Source: Duganella sp. CF402 (GTDB lineage: Bacteria; Pseudomonadota; Gammaproteobacteria; Burkholderiales; Burkholderiaceae_D). From it: 64,000 bases of DNA. This document shows, in pieces, positions 24,311-38,900 of the stretch (positions are counted from its first letter, which is position 1; each line of letters starts with the position of its first letter). Location: NCBI RefSeq assembly GCF_900109645.1, contig NZ_FOBG01000001.1, forward strand, positions 2,586,262-2,650,261, in the 5' to 3' direction. Made by a program: the position numbers and the translations under genes. Under the pieces are notes generated by a model. The model did not search any database. It worked only from the letters and a program-made list of their open reading frames with translations, and was not told the DNA's origin.

Positions 24311-24632
24311 AGACCACCTTCCCGTCCGGCAGCTGGTAGGCCGTGCCCAAACGTTTGCCGGAGCCGGACAGCGGCTTGTCGCTAACCTTGCTCACTTTGA
24401 TTTCAGCGCCCTTCTTGGTCAGCACTTCCACGCGGCCGTCAGCCGACTTCTTGGCGATGGTAACTTCGGAATTCGGATCCAGCAGGTCCATCATGTTCCA
24501 GGCCGAGAACAGCGCCAGCATCATCGCCACGATGAACACGATGCTGGCGTCGAACAGGTTAGCGACGCCCGATAGAGGATCTTCGCCATGCTCGCCGAGA
24601 CGCGCATAGCGGTGTTTGTTCAGGTAGCGCAT
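24297..24632 (-). CDS. DUF2149 protein, ExbD-like single-span membrane protein
   Basis: 111 aa. A short cytoplasmic N-terminus (MRYLNKHRY...) is followed by one membrane helix that begins with an Asp (ANLFDASIVFIVAMMLALFS), then a small soluble domain ending in KVVYVPE. The helix resembles ExbD/TolR/MotB, where an Asp at the start of the span carries protons; this is my reading, as the family is formally of unknown function. It lies 1 nt after the ExbB-like gene and overlaps CobN by 14 nt, so the two small proteins probably form a channel pair. Confidence 0.85.
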   Translation of the reverse strand: MRYLNKHRYARLGEHGEDPLSGVANLFDASIVFIVAMMLALFSAWNMMDLLDPNSEVTIAKKSADGRVEVLTKKGAEIKVSKVSDKPLSGSGKRLGTAYQLPDGKVVYVPE

Positions 24633-24633
24633 G

Positions 24634-25230
24634 TCAGGCCTCCGCGCGAACCAGGTGCGGCTTGGCGCCGTGCGACGCCAGCAGCGCTTCGGCGGCGAAC
24701 GCGATCTCGGTCAGATCGCTGCGCAGCCAATGCTCGCGCACCAGCGTCAGCACGTAGGCGCTGACGCTGCACGCCAGCCCGACCACGGTGGCGGTGAAAG
24801 CGGTGGTCATCGACTCAGCCATCTTCGGCAGATTGCCCTGCGCGAGGCCGGCCAGCGAGATCCCCATCGGGATCAAGGTGCCCATCAGGCCCAGTGCGGG
24901 GCCGACGCGCACCACGAAGCGCACGCCGTCGAGGCGGCGCACGCCGCTGGCGTCGGCACGCTGCACCACGCGTTCAAGGCGGGCATCGAGTGCCGGTTCG
25001 CCTTCCTGCGCGGTGAGGGTTTCGGACATCTCCTTGCGCGCGGTGGCGACCAGCATACGCACGCCCCGGCGGCGTTCCAGCCATTCTGCGGCGAAGGTGC
25101 CGAAGCACACCAGCATGTGCAGCACCAGCGCGGCGATGCCCAGCAATACCGGCAGGTAGAGCACATTGGAAATGGAGTACAACAGCGTTTCAATAGAATG
25201 AATCGCTGCGTCAACAGGCAGATTTTGCAT
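24634..25230 (-). CDS. MotA/TolQ/ExbB-family proton channel protein
   Basis: 198 aa from the ATG at 25230 (MQNLPVD). The frame stays open upstream to 25362, but that part lies inside the riboswitch and is not expected to be translated. Three membrane segments are visible: LYLPVLLGIAALVLHMLVCF, the GPALGLMGTLIPMGISL segment and MTTAFTATVVGLACSVSAYV, in the order and spacing of ExbB/TolQ. It should form the stator-like channel with the DUF2149 protein, using proton motive force to power a periplasmic partner: the TonB receptor, the CobN-like protein, or both. Confidence 0.87.
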   Translation of the reverse strand: MQNLPVDAAIHSIETLLYSISNVLYLPVLLGIAALVLHMLVCFGTFAAEWLERRRGVRMLVATARKEMSETLTAQEGEPALDARLERVVQRADASGVRRLDGVRFVVRVGPALGLMGTLIPMGISLAGLAQGNLPKMAESMTTAFTATVVGLACSVSAYVLTLVREHWLRSDLTEIAFAAEALLASHGAKPHLVRAEA

Positions 25231-25257
25231 AAACGGATTGTGAAAACAGAGCGCAAA

Positions 25258-25279
25258 CCACTCACTTCCCCGTGAGTGG
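25258..25279 (-). promoter_or_regulatory. Hairpin between riboswitch and first gene, possible expression platform
   Basis: A perfect 8-bp stem (CCACTCAC / GTGAGTGG) with a 6-nt loop lies 28 nt upstream of the ATG at 25230. On the transcribed strand it is followed by TTTGCGCTCTGTTTT, only weakly U-rich, so it is at best a poor intrinsic terminator. It may act in switching or sequester upstream sequence. Confidence 0.45.
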
Positions 25280-25314
25280 ATTGAACAGAAACGCTTACGC
25301 GCTTCCACCTGTTT

Positions 25315-25500
25315 GGCCGGTATCCGGGCTCGCAAGCAGATCCGCCTGACCTTCCCATGCATGAAGCACAGTGGTTTAGCGTAGCGGATTGTCGTCGCGT
25401 GGACGACGCTTGTTTACCGTTGCGGGGGCAGCACAGGTTGGCCGGCGACGGCTCCTGTTTCCCGTTTAACTGCGCATCTGGACAGACGCGCGGGCACCAA
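25315..25500 (-). promoter_or_regulatory. Cobalamin (AdoCbl-class) riboswitch
   Basis: Read on the minus strand, the conserved blocks appear in the right order and spacing: TTAAACGGGAA, then GCTGCCCCCGCAACGGTAA, CCACTG, GGGAAGG (the B12 box region) and GAGCCCGGATACCGGCC closing the aptamer. Total length near 186 nt is typical. Bound cobalamin should reduce expression of the ExbB-like/DUF2149/CobN/TonB operon. It sits between cueR (ends 25520) and the first operon gene. Confidence 0.95.
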
Positions 25501-25519
25501 AACGTGACGGGATTATACG

Positions 25520-25906
25520 TTAGTCGGCAAGGCTTTGGAGAATTGGGCAGTCAGGGCGATCATCGCCGTGGCAGCAGCCGGCCAGTGTTTGCAGGGTGTC
25601 GCGCATTTCGGTCAGCTCGGCGATGCGCTGGTTGAGCTGCGCCACGTGGCCCAGCGCGATGCTCTTCACGTCGGCGCTGGCGCGTTCCTTGTTCTGCCAC
25701 AGCGACAGCAGGTCGCGGATCTGGTCGAGCGAGAAGCCCAGCTGGCGCCCGCGCTTGACGAAGCGCAGCGTGTGCAGGTCGTTCTCGCCGTAGACGCGGT
25801 AGCCGGCGTCGCTGCGCTTGCCGGCCGGGATCAGGGCGATGCTTTCGTAGTAGCGGATCATTTTGGCGGATACGCCGGTCGCCGTCGCTGCCTGGCCGAT
25901 GTTCAT
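25520..25906 (-). CDS. cueR: CueR, copper-responsive MerR-family activator
   Basis: 128 aa. N-terminal winged HTH ([29 protein letters not shown] sequence, [22 protein letters not shown]), a long dimerisation helix, and the metal loop with Cys in [14 protein letters not shown], the CueR Cu(I) pair (about residues 112 and 120). It binds Cu(I) and twists promoters with 19-bp spacers; two such promoters lie in this window (17262-17292 and 28206-28236). Its ATG overlaps the copA stop (ATGA), so regulator and pump are co-translated. Confidence 0.93.
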   Translation of the reverse strand: MNIGQAATATGVSAKMIRYYESIALIPAGKRSDAGYRVYGENDLHTLRFVKRGRQLGFSLDQIRDLLSLWQNKERASADVKSIALGHVAQLNQRIAELTEMRDTLQTLAGCCHGDDRPDCPILQSLAD

Positions 25907-28176
25907 GTTTGCTCCGGTTTCCAGCGCCGCAGCAGCAGCGCGTTGCTGATCACGCTGACCGAGCTCAATGCCATCGCGCCGCCCGCCACCATTGGGTTGA
26001 GCAGGCCGAAGGCCGCCAGCGGGATGCCGATCAGGTTGTAGATGAAGGCCCAGAACAGGTTCTGGCGGATTTTGTTGTAGCTGCGGCGCGAGATCTGGAT
26101 GGCGGCGGCCACCAGCGCCGGGTCGCCGCGCATCAGGGTGATGCCGGCGGCGTGCATGGCAACGTCGGTGCCGTTGGACATGGCGATGCCGACGTCCGCT
26201 GCGGCCAGCGCGGGAGCGTCGTTGATACCGTCGCCGATCATGGCGATGGTGGCGCCGTCTTGCTTCATGCCGGCGACGGTGCTGGCTTTGTCGGCGGGCA
26301 GCATGTTGGCGACGATACGCTGGATGCCGAGTTGCTGGCCAATGGCGTCGGCGCTGCCCTGGTTGTCGCCGGTGAGCATGACGGTTTGGATCTTCATGGC
26401 GTGCAGCGCTTGCACGGCGGCGCGGGCTTGCGGTTTGATGCGGTCGCCGAAGGCGAGCAGGCCGATGAGTTGGCGTGCATTGGCGTCGGCCAGCCAGGAG
26501 ATGGTGTGGCCTGCGCGTTCGAGCGCGTCGGCGCGCGTGGCAAGCGTTTGCAATGGGATGCCGTGTTCCTGCATCAGGCGCGTGCTGCCGAGGATGAGCC
26601 TCGCGCCTTCCACCGTCGCCGCCACGCCCCGCCCCGGCAGCGCTGCGACCTCAGACGCGAGCACAGGAGCGCCGGCGGCCGGCGACGGCGCGGCGAGCGA
26701 AGACTGGGAGGCCAGCGGCACGGCAGGCTGCGCCGATGCGGTGCGCGCTTCGGCCGCTTGCAGGACGGCGCGGGCCAGCGCGTGTTCGCTGCCGCGTTGG
26801 ACGGCGGCGGCCAGCTGCAGCAGGCGCGTTTCGTCGCTGCCCGGCGCGGCAACCAGTTCTGCCAGCGATGGCTGACCTTCCGTCAGCGTGCCGGTTTTAT
26901 CGAAGGCCACGGCGGTGATGCGGTGCGCCAGTTCCAGCGCCTCGGCATCCTTGATCAAGATGCCGTAGCGCGCCGCCACGCCGGTGCCGGCCATGATGGC
27001 AGCCGGCGTCGCCAATCCCAGCGCGCACGGGCAGGCAATCACCAGCACCGCGACCGCATTGATGATGGCCTGCTCCGCATCGCCGCCATAAAGCCACCAG
27101 CCCACAAAGGTCAGCAGCGCCAGCATCAGCACCACCGGCACGAATACCGCGCTCACGCGGTCCACCAGATGCTGGACCGGCGCCTTGGCCGCCTGCGCAT
27201 CCTCCACCAGCCGGATGATGCGCGACAGTGTGCTTTCAGCGCCAACCGCGCTCACGCGCACCAGCAGCAGGCCTTCGCCGTTGATCGCACCACCAGTCAC
27301 GCGCTCGCCCGCATGGCGTGCGACCGGCAAGCTCTCGCCGGTGATCAGCGCTTCATCGACATGGCTTGCACCTTCGGTCACGCTGCCGTCAGCGGCAATG
27401 CGTTCGCCAGGGCGGATGACGATGATGTCGCCAACGCGCACTTGATTGATGGCGATGTCCACATCCTGCCCATCACGGCGTACGCGGGCGGATTCGGGAC
27501 GCAGCACTTGCAGCGCGCGGATGGCGGCGGCGGTCTGGCGCTTGGCGCGCGCTTCCAGCCATTTGCCCAGCAGGACCAGCGTGATCACCACCGACGAGGC
27601 TTCAAAGTACAGGTGCGGCATGGCGCCGCCGGCCATTAGCTGGTAGACGCTCAAGCCATAAGCGGCGCTGGTGCCCAGTGCCACCAGCAGGTCCATATTG
27701 CCGCTGCGCGCACGCACGGCCAGCCAGCCGGCGCGATAGAAACGAGCACCCAGCCAGAACTGCACCGGCGTGGCCAGCAGCCATTGAACGCGCCCATCCA
27801 ACATCCAATGGACACCGGCGAGATCGAGCAGCATGGGAAGCAGCAACGGCAGGGAGAGCAGCGCCGCCAGCGCGACAGCGTGGCCGCCCTGCGGCACGAC
27901 TTGCCGACGCGGCGCAGCGGCGAGTGGCGAAGCGGGGGTGGAGGTGCTTGGCGCGGCGGCGGGAGCATCGGCCAGTGAGGCCTGGTAACCGGCTTTGTCG
28001 ATCGCTTGCGCCAGCACGGCGAAGTCCAGCGGCTGGGCCGACTCCACGCGCGCCAATTCGGTGGCGAGGTTGACGCTGACGTTGTCCACGCCCGGCACGG
28101 CCGCTAATACCCGCTCCACCCTGCCGACGCAGGACGCGCAGCTCATGCCTTCAATTTTGATCGCTTGCTGATTCAT
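25903..28176 (-). CDS. copA: Cu(I)-exporting P1B-type ATPase
   Basis: 757 aa. One N-terminal HMA domain with GMSCASC (about 10-16), eight predicted membrane helices, actuator motif ITGESLPV, transmembrane metal site CPC ([13 protein letters not shown], about 380), phosphorylation motif DKTGT (about 424) and hinge [10 protein letters not shown] (about 645). It pumps Cu(I) to the periplasm. An Ala/Ser-rich insertion lies in the nucleotide-binding domain (near residues 475-510, [19 protein letters not shown]), longer than usual for CopA. Promoter is CueR-type. Confidence 0.95.
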   Translation of the reverse strand: MNQQAIKIEGMSCASCVGRVERVLAAVPGVDNVSVNLATELARVESAQPLDFAVLAQAIDKAGYQASLADAPAAAPSTSTPASPLAAAPRRQVVPQGGHAVALAALLSLPLLLPMLLDLAGVHWMLDGRVQWLLATPVQFWLGARFYRAGWLAVRARSGNMDLLVALGTSAAYGLSVYQLMAGGAMPHLYFEASSVVITLVLLGKWLEARAKRQTAAAIRALQVLRPESARVRRDGQDVDIAINQVRVGDIIVIRPGERIAADGSVTEGASHVDEALITGESLPVARHAGERVTGGAINGEGLLLVRVSAVGAESTLSRIIRLVEDAQAAKAPVQHLVDRVSAVFVPVVLMLALLTFVGWWLYGGDAEQAIINAVAVLVIACPCALGLATPAAIMAGTGVAARYGILIKDAEALELAHRITAVAFDKTGTLTEGQPSLAELVAAPGSDETRLLQLAAAVQRGSEHALARAVLQAAEARTASAQPAVPLASQSSLAAPSPAAGAPVLASEVAALPGRGVAATVEGARLILGSTRLMQEHGIPLQTLATRADALERAGHTISWLADANARQLIGLLAFGDRIKPQARAAVQALHAMKIQTVMLTGDNQGSADAIGQQLGIQRIVANMLPADKASTVAGMKQDGATIAMIGDGINDAPALAAADVGIAMSNGTDVAMHAAGITLMRGDPALVAAAIQISRRSYNKIRQNLFWAFIYNLIGIPLAAFGLLNPMVAGGAMALSSVSVISNALLLRRWKPEQT

Positions 28177-28205
28177 GGGACACCCAATGCTGTTTCACCA
28201 CCTAC

Positions 28206-28236
28206 AGCATCAAGTATCCCACGATAGGAAGGTCAA
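28206..28236 (-). promoter_or_regulatory. CueR-type promoter of copA-cueR
   Basis: On the minus strand: -35 TTGACC (28236-28231), 19-bp spacer, weak -10 GATGCT (28211-28206). The spacer begins with the same half-site ACCTTCC as the chaperone promoter, while the second half (GGGATAC) is degenerate. The 19-bp spacing and position 30 nt before the copA ATG support control by CueR. Confidence 0.75.
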
Positions 28237-29054
28237 GGTCTTTTTAACGGACTTCGCAATCCACCTGGTTGGACTTGGTGGGGCCAGTGCTGGTGCCCGA
28301 TTGCCCCGGGGAATTGTTGAACAGCGGTGGCGGGTTAAATTTCAGGCCCGGGTTAGGCGGCACAATAGTCGGCGGCGTCCTGAAGCTTGGCGTAAAGCCA
28401 AACTGGCCGGCGCTGAATTGCTGCGTGCCTACCGGATTGCTCAGCAGGACCAAGCCGTCAACCACGTACAGATGCAGCCCCGGCAACAAGCTGGGCGGCG
28501 CCGGTACTGGCCCCTGCGCCAGCATCAGCGGCTGGATCGGCATGGTGTCGCCCAGCGCGGCGGTGCTGGCCATCAGCCAGGCCTGGCGCGCGGCAGCCGC
28601 TTGCGCCACCGCTTCCGGCGATGGCTCAACCCATTCCGCAATGAAGGTGGTGCCGCGAATACCGATGGTGGCGCTTGGCGTCTTCATCGCGAACTTTTCC
28701 TTGTTGCGCTTGCCCAGCAGCCCGGTCACCGAGCGCAAGCCGCCCTTGACCAGGTTGAACGAGGCATTGTCGCCATCCGGTTTGCCGGCGTCATAGCTGA
28801 AGTTCTCGACCTTGAAGGTGGTCGACGGCTTGAGCGTGATTTCGCTGTTGTCGATGAATTTCACCATTGCGTAGGTGTTCTTCTCCGTCACCAGCGTGTC
28901 GCCGCTCTCCACCTCGGACTTCATGGACAGGATACGCACCGCGCCGTCGGCCTTCTTGGCCAGCAGCGGACCGCTCAGCTGCACCACCGTGCCCGCCACC
29001 TGGGCGGCCCAGCTTGCGCCGGCCATCCAGAACAGCATCAGCACCCACAGGGCT

Positions 29055-34157
<5,103 letters not shown>

Positions 34158-34173
34158 TGTCTCTACTCTTCAA

Positions 34174-35757
34174 TCAATAGGCCAGGCCGAGGCGGACATG
34201 CAGGCGGTTGGCGCCGCTGCGGGTGGTGGCGCCAGCCTTGGTCACATGGCCGTAGTCCAGTTGCAGGTTCACATAAGTCGACAGCACGAAACGGGCGCCG
34301 AGGCCGGCGCTGGCGATGGTGGTGCTGGTCAGCTCGCTCGGCAGCGCCTTGTTGCGGTGCACGTAGGCGCTGTCGTAGAAGCCCAGCAGGCGGCAGTTCC
34401 AGCCGGCGCGTGCGCACAGGTTGGGCGTGTAGGCCTCGAGGTTGACGCCGAGGCCGGAATCGTTGGCGATTTCGCGCTCGCTGAAGCCGCGCACCGAGGT
34501 GGCGCCGCCGGCGCCGAACTGCTCGCCCGGGATCAGCGCGTCGCTGGTCAACTGGCCGTTGACGATGGCGCGCAGCTGCCACTCGTTGGCCAGCGCGCGG
34601 GTGACGCTGCCGCCAAAGCGCAGCACGGTGTAGCCGGCCTTGGCGCCGGTGCGCGTGGCGAAGGCGTCCGAGCCGCCGTTGGAGCCGCCCGGGATATTGC
34701 GCAGCAGCGTGACCTGGCCGCCCACCTCGCCCAGCTTGATCGGCATGCTGGCCTGGTAGCTGATGCTGACCGGGTGCACGGTGACGTTGTTGCCCAGCTC
34801 GGTGTTCTCAAGCAGCACGCTGTTCTTGAAAGCCTTGATGTCCAAGCCGTACGACAGCTTGGCGTCCAGTTCGCCGCGCTTGGCCAGCGCCTGGTTGTAG
34901 CGTGCGCCGTACACCGCGCCCTTGCCGCTGACGGCCAGGTTGAAGGCGCCGGCCGTGATGGTGCCGGAGTCGACGTTGGAATAGCTGGCGTAGAAGTCCA
35001 GCGAGTCGCCGCTGCCGTACAGCGGGATGTGGTAGCCGGCGCCGTACACCTTGACGCGGCCCGGCTCTTCGGCCGAGGTGGTGTATTGCAGCGAGGCCAG
35101 GTGGTCGCGCCCGAACAGATTGGCGTTTTGCAGCACCACGCCGACGTGGGTCTTGCCGGTGGACTCGGTGCCGGTGTTGTCGGCATTGGCCATCAGCTTC
35201 CACGGCGACTCGTCCTTGACGTCCAGCACGGCGTCGACCTCGTCGTCCTTCTCGCCGCTTTGCAGCTTCATGGTCACTTGCTTGGCCGGATTGTCGTTGC
35301 CCTGCTTGAGGTTGGCCGACACCGCCTTCAGGTTGGGCGAGCGGCCTTCCTGCAGCGCCGGCAGGCTGCGGCGGATATTGGCTTCGTCGAAGTACTGGTT
35401 GTTCTTGACCGAGACCCGGCCGACTTTGGTTTCCACCACGCGCAGCTGCACCACGCCGCCGTTCAGCTCCTGCTCCGGCAACTCGACCGTCACCACGTTA
35501 TAGCCGCGCTCGCGGTAGGCCGCTTCCAGCGCTTCCAGCGCCCGTTGCACGTCGCCGAAATCGCGCTGCTTGCCGCTGAACGGCGTCAGCAAGGCCTCCA
35601 CCTGCGCCGGCGGCAACAGGGTGTTGCCCTTGACCTCGAAGCGTGCAATTTCAAAACGGATGGCGCCGTCGTCGGGCGCTGATTGCTGACCCCATGCCGA
35701 AGCGACGGCAGCGGCAAGAACGGAACCTGCAAGCAGGCGCGTTAGGCTATATCTCAT
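34174..35757 (-). CDS. TpsB outer-membrane transporter (ShlB/FhaC/HecB family)
   Basis: 527 aa. Signal peptide (core AGSVLAAAVASAWG), then POTRA-type domain (about 33-110; RFEVKGNTLLPPAQVEALL, YRERGYNVVTVELPEQEL), a second POTRA-like segment (VETKVGRVSVKNNQYFDE) and a 16-strand barrel. The family loop-6 region (GFSERE) and C-terminal LHVRLGLAY, ending in an aromatic residue, are present. It threads TpsA proteins across the outer membrane. It is the only TpsB in the window and lies between two TpsA genes, directly coupled to tpsA1. Confidence 0.94.
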   Translation of the reverse strand: MRYSLTRLLAGSVLAAAVASAWGQQSAPDDGAIRFEIARFEVKGNTLLPPAQVEALLTPFSGKQRDFGDVQRALEALEAAYRERGYNVVTVELPEQELNGGVVQLRVVETKVGRVSVKNNQYFDEANIRRSLPALQEGRSPNLKAVSANLKQGNDNPAKQVTMKLQSGEKDDEVDAVLDVKDESPWKLMANADNTGTESTGKTHVGVVLQNANLFGRDHLASLQYTTSAEEPGRVKVYGAGYHIPLYGSGDSLDFYASYSNVDSGTITAGAFNLAVSGKGAVYGARYNQALAKRGELDAKLSYGLDIKAFKNSVLLENTELGNNVTVHPVSISYQASMPIKLGEVGGQVTLLRNIPGGSNGGSDAFATRTGAKAGYTVLRFGGSVTRALANEWQLRAIVNGQLTSDALIPGEQFGAGGATSVRGFSEREIANDSGLGVNLEAYTPNLCARAGWNCRLLGFYDSAYVHRNKALPSELTSTTIASAGLGARFVLSTYVNLQLDYGHVTKAGATTRSGANRLHVRLGLAY

Positions 35758-35802
35758 GTTGTGGACTCTTATCTGGCGATGACTTTTGTCAATCTTGGTA
35801 TC

Positions 35803-35822
35803 TTGTTATTTTACATTAACAA
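35803..35822. promoter_or_regulatory. Palindrome TTGTTA-N8-TAACAA upstream of tpsB
   Basis: A perfect 6-bp dyad (35803-35808 and 35817-35822) in the only AT-rich part of the 151-bp gap between tpsA2 and tpsB, about 50-65 nt before the tpsB ATG. A TTGACA hexamer lies between it and the start on the minus strand, without a good -10. It is a plausible operator or promoter region; the binding protein is unknown. Confidence 0.4.
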
Positions 35823-35908
35823 TCTTTCCCTGATGCTAGCATAGCCACGGGGCGCTGAGTCCTTCCCTGCCGCCGCAAGCGCCGGATCTGTTGGTTTTCT
35901 GCCTGAAC

Positions 35909-38900
35909 TTAGTTGCAATACATTTTCTTCACCTGCTCCTTGGCGGCGGTGGTGGTGGTCTTGGCGCTGCCGTCGGCGTTTTTCTCGTCCGCCACCTTGT
36001 CCTCCAGCGCGCTGCCGCCCGAGCTGCTGCCGGTGGTGGCGCTGCTGGCCACGTGCTGCTCCGGCACCGTGGCCGGCGTACTGGCCTTGTTCTGGCTGGC
36101 GTTGACCGAGCTGTTGATGATGTTGACGGTGGAATTGATCGCCGCCGTGACCGGCTGGTTCTGCTGGCTCTGCGCGGCAGCATCGGCAGCGGCCTTGGCG
36201 GCCGCATCGGCAGCCGCCTTGGCAGCGGCATCGGCGGCGGCTTTGGCGGCCGCATCGGCAGCGGCCTTGGCGGCGGCGTCGGCGGCAGCCTTGGCCGCTG
36301 CTTCGGCCGCAGCCTGCGCGGCGGCGGCATCGGCGGCGGCCTTGGCGGCGGCGTCGGCGGCGGCGGCGTCGGCGGCGGCCTTGGCAGCCGCATCGGCGGC
36401 GGCTTTCGCCGCAGCGTCGGCCGCAGCCTTGGCGGCGGCATCGGCCGCCGCAGCAGCCGCTGCCGCCGCCGCCGCATCGGCAGCGGCTTTGGCGGCCGCT
36501 TCGGCGGCGGCTTTGGCGGCCGCTTCGGCAGCGGCGGCAGCCGCTGCCGCCGCCGCGCCGTCGCTGATGACCGGCACGGTGCCGGCGCCAAACGAGGTGC
36601 CGCTGGTGCTCACCGAGCCCATCGGTGCTGACAAGGTCACCGGCGAACCGCCGCTGCTGATGTGGGTGCCGGCGCTGGCGCTGATGCTGCCAGTCTTGGC
36701 CACCGCCGAAATACTGCCGCCGGCCGGCACCGACAGCGAGCCGCCCAGCGTGATACCGGTGCCGGCCGTCATGTCGATGCTGTGGCTGGAGCTGAGCGCG
36801 GAGCCGCTGCCGAGCACGATGTCGGTGCTGGCCGACAAGCCGATATCGGCGCCGGCCAGGGTGCTGTCGATCATGACCGGGCTGTGCGCGGTGATCGAAA
36901 TCACGCCGGTGCCGGCGCCGCCGGTATGGGCCGTGATCGCGCCCACGGTGTGCACTGCGCCAGTGTTGTCGATCACAATATTGCCAGTGGTGGTGAGCGG
37001 CCCGAGCGCCAGTTCGCCGCTGGTCACCACATTGGTCAGCACGATATTGCCGCTGCCGTAGATGGTGGCGTCGAACGCGCCCACATGGTTGTTGGCGTTG
37101 GCCAGCGTGATGTTGCCGGAACTGGTAACGCTCAGCGTGTCGGCGACCAGCTGGCTGCCGCTGGTCTGCGTCACCACCCCGCCCTCGCCGGCGTTCAGGG
37201 TCAGGCTGTGGGCGCGGATATTGCCGGTGGTGATATTGCCGCCACTGCCAAGGTAGACCGTGCCGGTGCTGTCGATGATGCCGCCGGTCTGGCTCAGGTT
37301 GTTGACGTAGATGTAGCTGCCGCTGCCAACGCCGCTGAGGGTGCCGCTGGCCAGCACCAGGTTGCTGGCCGACAGTTTGCCCAGCACTTCCAGCGTGCCG
37401 CCGCTGTTGGTCACAACGCCGCTGAGGTAGGAGGCATCGTACTCGCTGCCCGTCAGGCTGAGCTTGCCGCCGGTCAGGGTCAGCGACGTGCCGCTGGAAC
37501 TGAGCGTGACCAGCGAGGTGGTGCCGGCCGAGCTGTCGTAGGTGACCAGGCCGGCGCTGCTGCCGAGCGAGGCGGCCAGCACGTTGGACGCCGACGGCGC
37601 CACGCCGTCGGCCCAGTTGGCGGCATCGCTCCACAAGCCGGCGCTGGTGGCGGTCCAGGTGGCCAGCGCGCGCGCCGTGATATCGCCGGTCACGGTCGGC
37701 GACAGCACGTAGTTGCCGGCGTCGGCGCCGCTCAGGCCCAGCGCGCCGCCGCTCACCGTCACCAGCTTGGCGCTGCCGACGTTCTTGTCGGCGTAGGCGC
37801 CGCTGGTGGTTTCGCCGACCGACAGCGACACCACATCGCTCTCGGCCCCGGACAGCACGCCATGCAGGGTGGCGCCGCTGAAGGAGGCGGCGGTGCTGTT
37901 GTTGTAGGCGCGGCTGGCCAGCGAGACCGAAATCGTGGCCGGCGTGATGTTGGCCGTCATGTCCAGCGGCGGCGGGCCCATCTCGTAGTTGCCGGCATCG
38001 GCGCCGCCCAGCACCAGGCTGGCGAGCGCCACCGGCTTGGCGGTGCCGACATTCTTGTCGCTGAACAGGCCCTTGGCGCTGGCGATCACCACGTTGTCGC
38101 CGCTGACCACGCCCACCAGCGTGCCGCCGCTGACCGTGGCCAGCTGGCCGTAGGTGCCGCTGGCGCTGTCATAGTCCAGGTTGTAGACGCGGCTGGCGGC
38201 GGTCATGCCGCTCAGGCCGAGGAGCGCCGGCGTGATCTCGCCGGTCAGGCCGGTGGGCGCCAGCGCCACGTAGTTGCCGCCGTCGGCGCCGCCCAGCGTG
38301 AAGCTGGAAGCGCTGACCGTGACCGCCTTGCCGCTGCCGACGTTCTTGTCGGCGAAGCTGGCCGTGCCGCTGCCGACCAGGCTGACCGTCACCGTGTCGC
38401 CCGACAGCGGCGTGGCGCCCGGCGTGCCGGCCAGCGTGGCGGCCAGGCTGCCGTCGTAGGTGCGGCTGTTGACCGTCAGGCCGCTGACGGCCAGCGGCGC
38501 CGGGCTGATGGTGCCGGTGCCGCTGACGCCGCCAGAGGACAGGACGTAGTTGCCGAGCGGGTTGTCGGTCAGTCCCACGTCGCCAAAGCTGAGCACCTTG
38601 CCGCTGCCGGCGTTCTTGTTGTCGAAGTGGATCACGCCCGCCAGGCCCAGCGTATCGGAGCCGACCAGGTTGGTGAACGCCACGCTGGGCGTGCCGCTGA
38701 AGCTGGTGCTGCCGTCATAGGTCTTGCTGGCGCTGACCACCGCCGTGACCGGACGCGGGTCGATGGTCAGGGTGGCGCTGCTGCCGGTGTAGCTGATGTC
38801 GTAGCTGGTCGACCACAGGCCGCCCACCGTGTAGCTGCCGGCGTTGACCGCGCCGTCGAAGCCCAGCGCGCCGTGGATGGCGGCCGGCAGCGTGCCGGTG

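Noticed and set aside
25231-25362. N-terminal extension of the ExbB-like protein
   Set aside because: It would translate through the cobalamin aptamer and the downstream hairpin; the ATG at 25230 starts the protein at the normal ExbB-like N-terminus.
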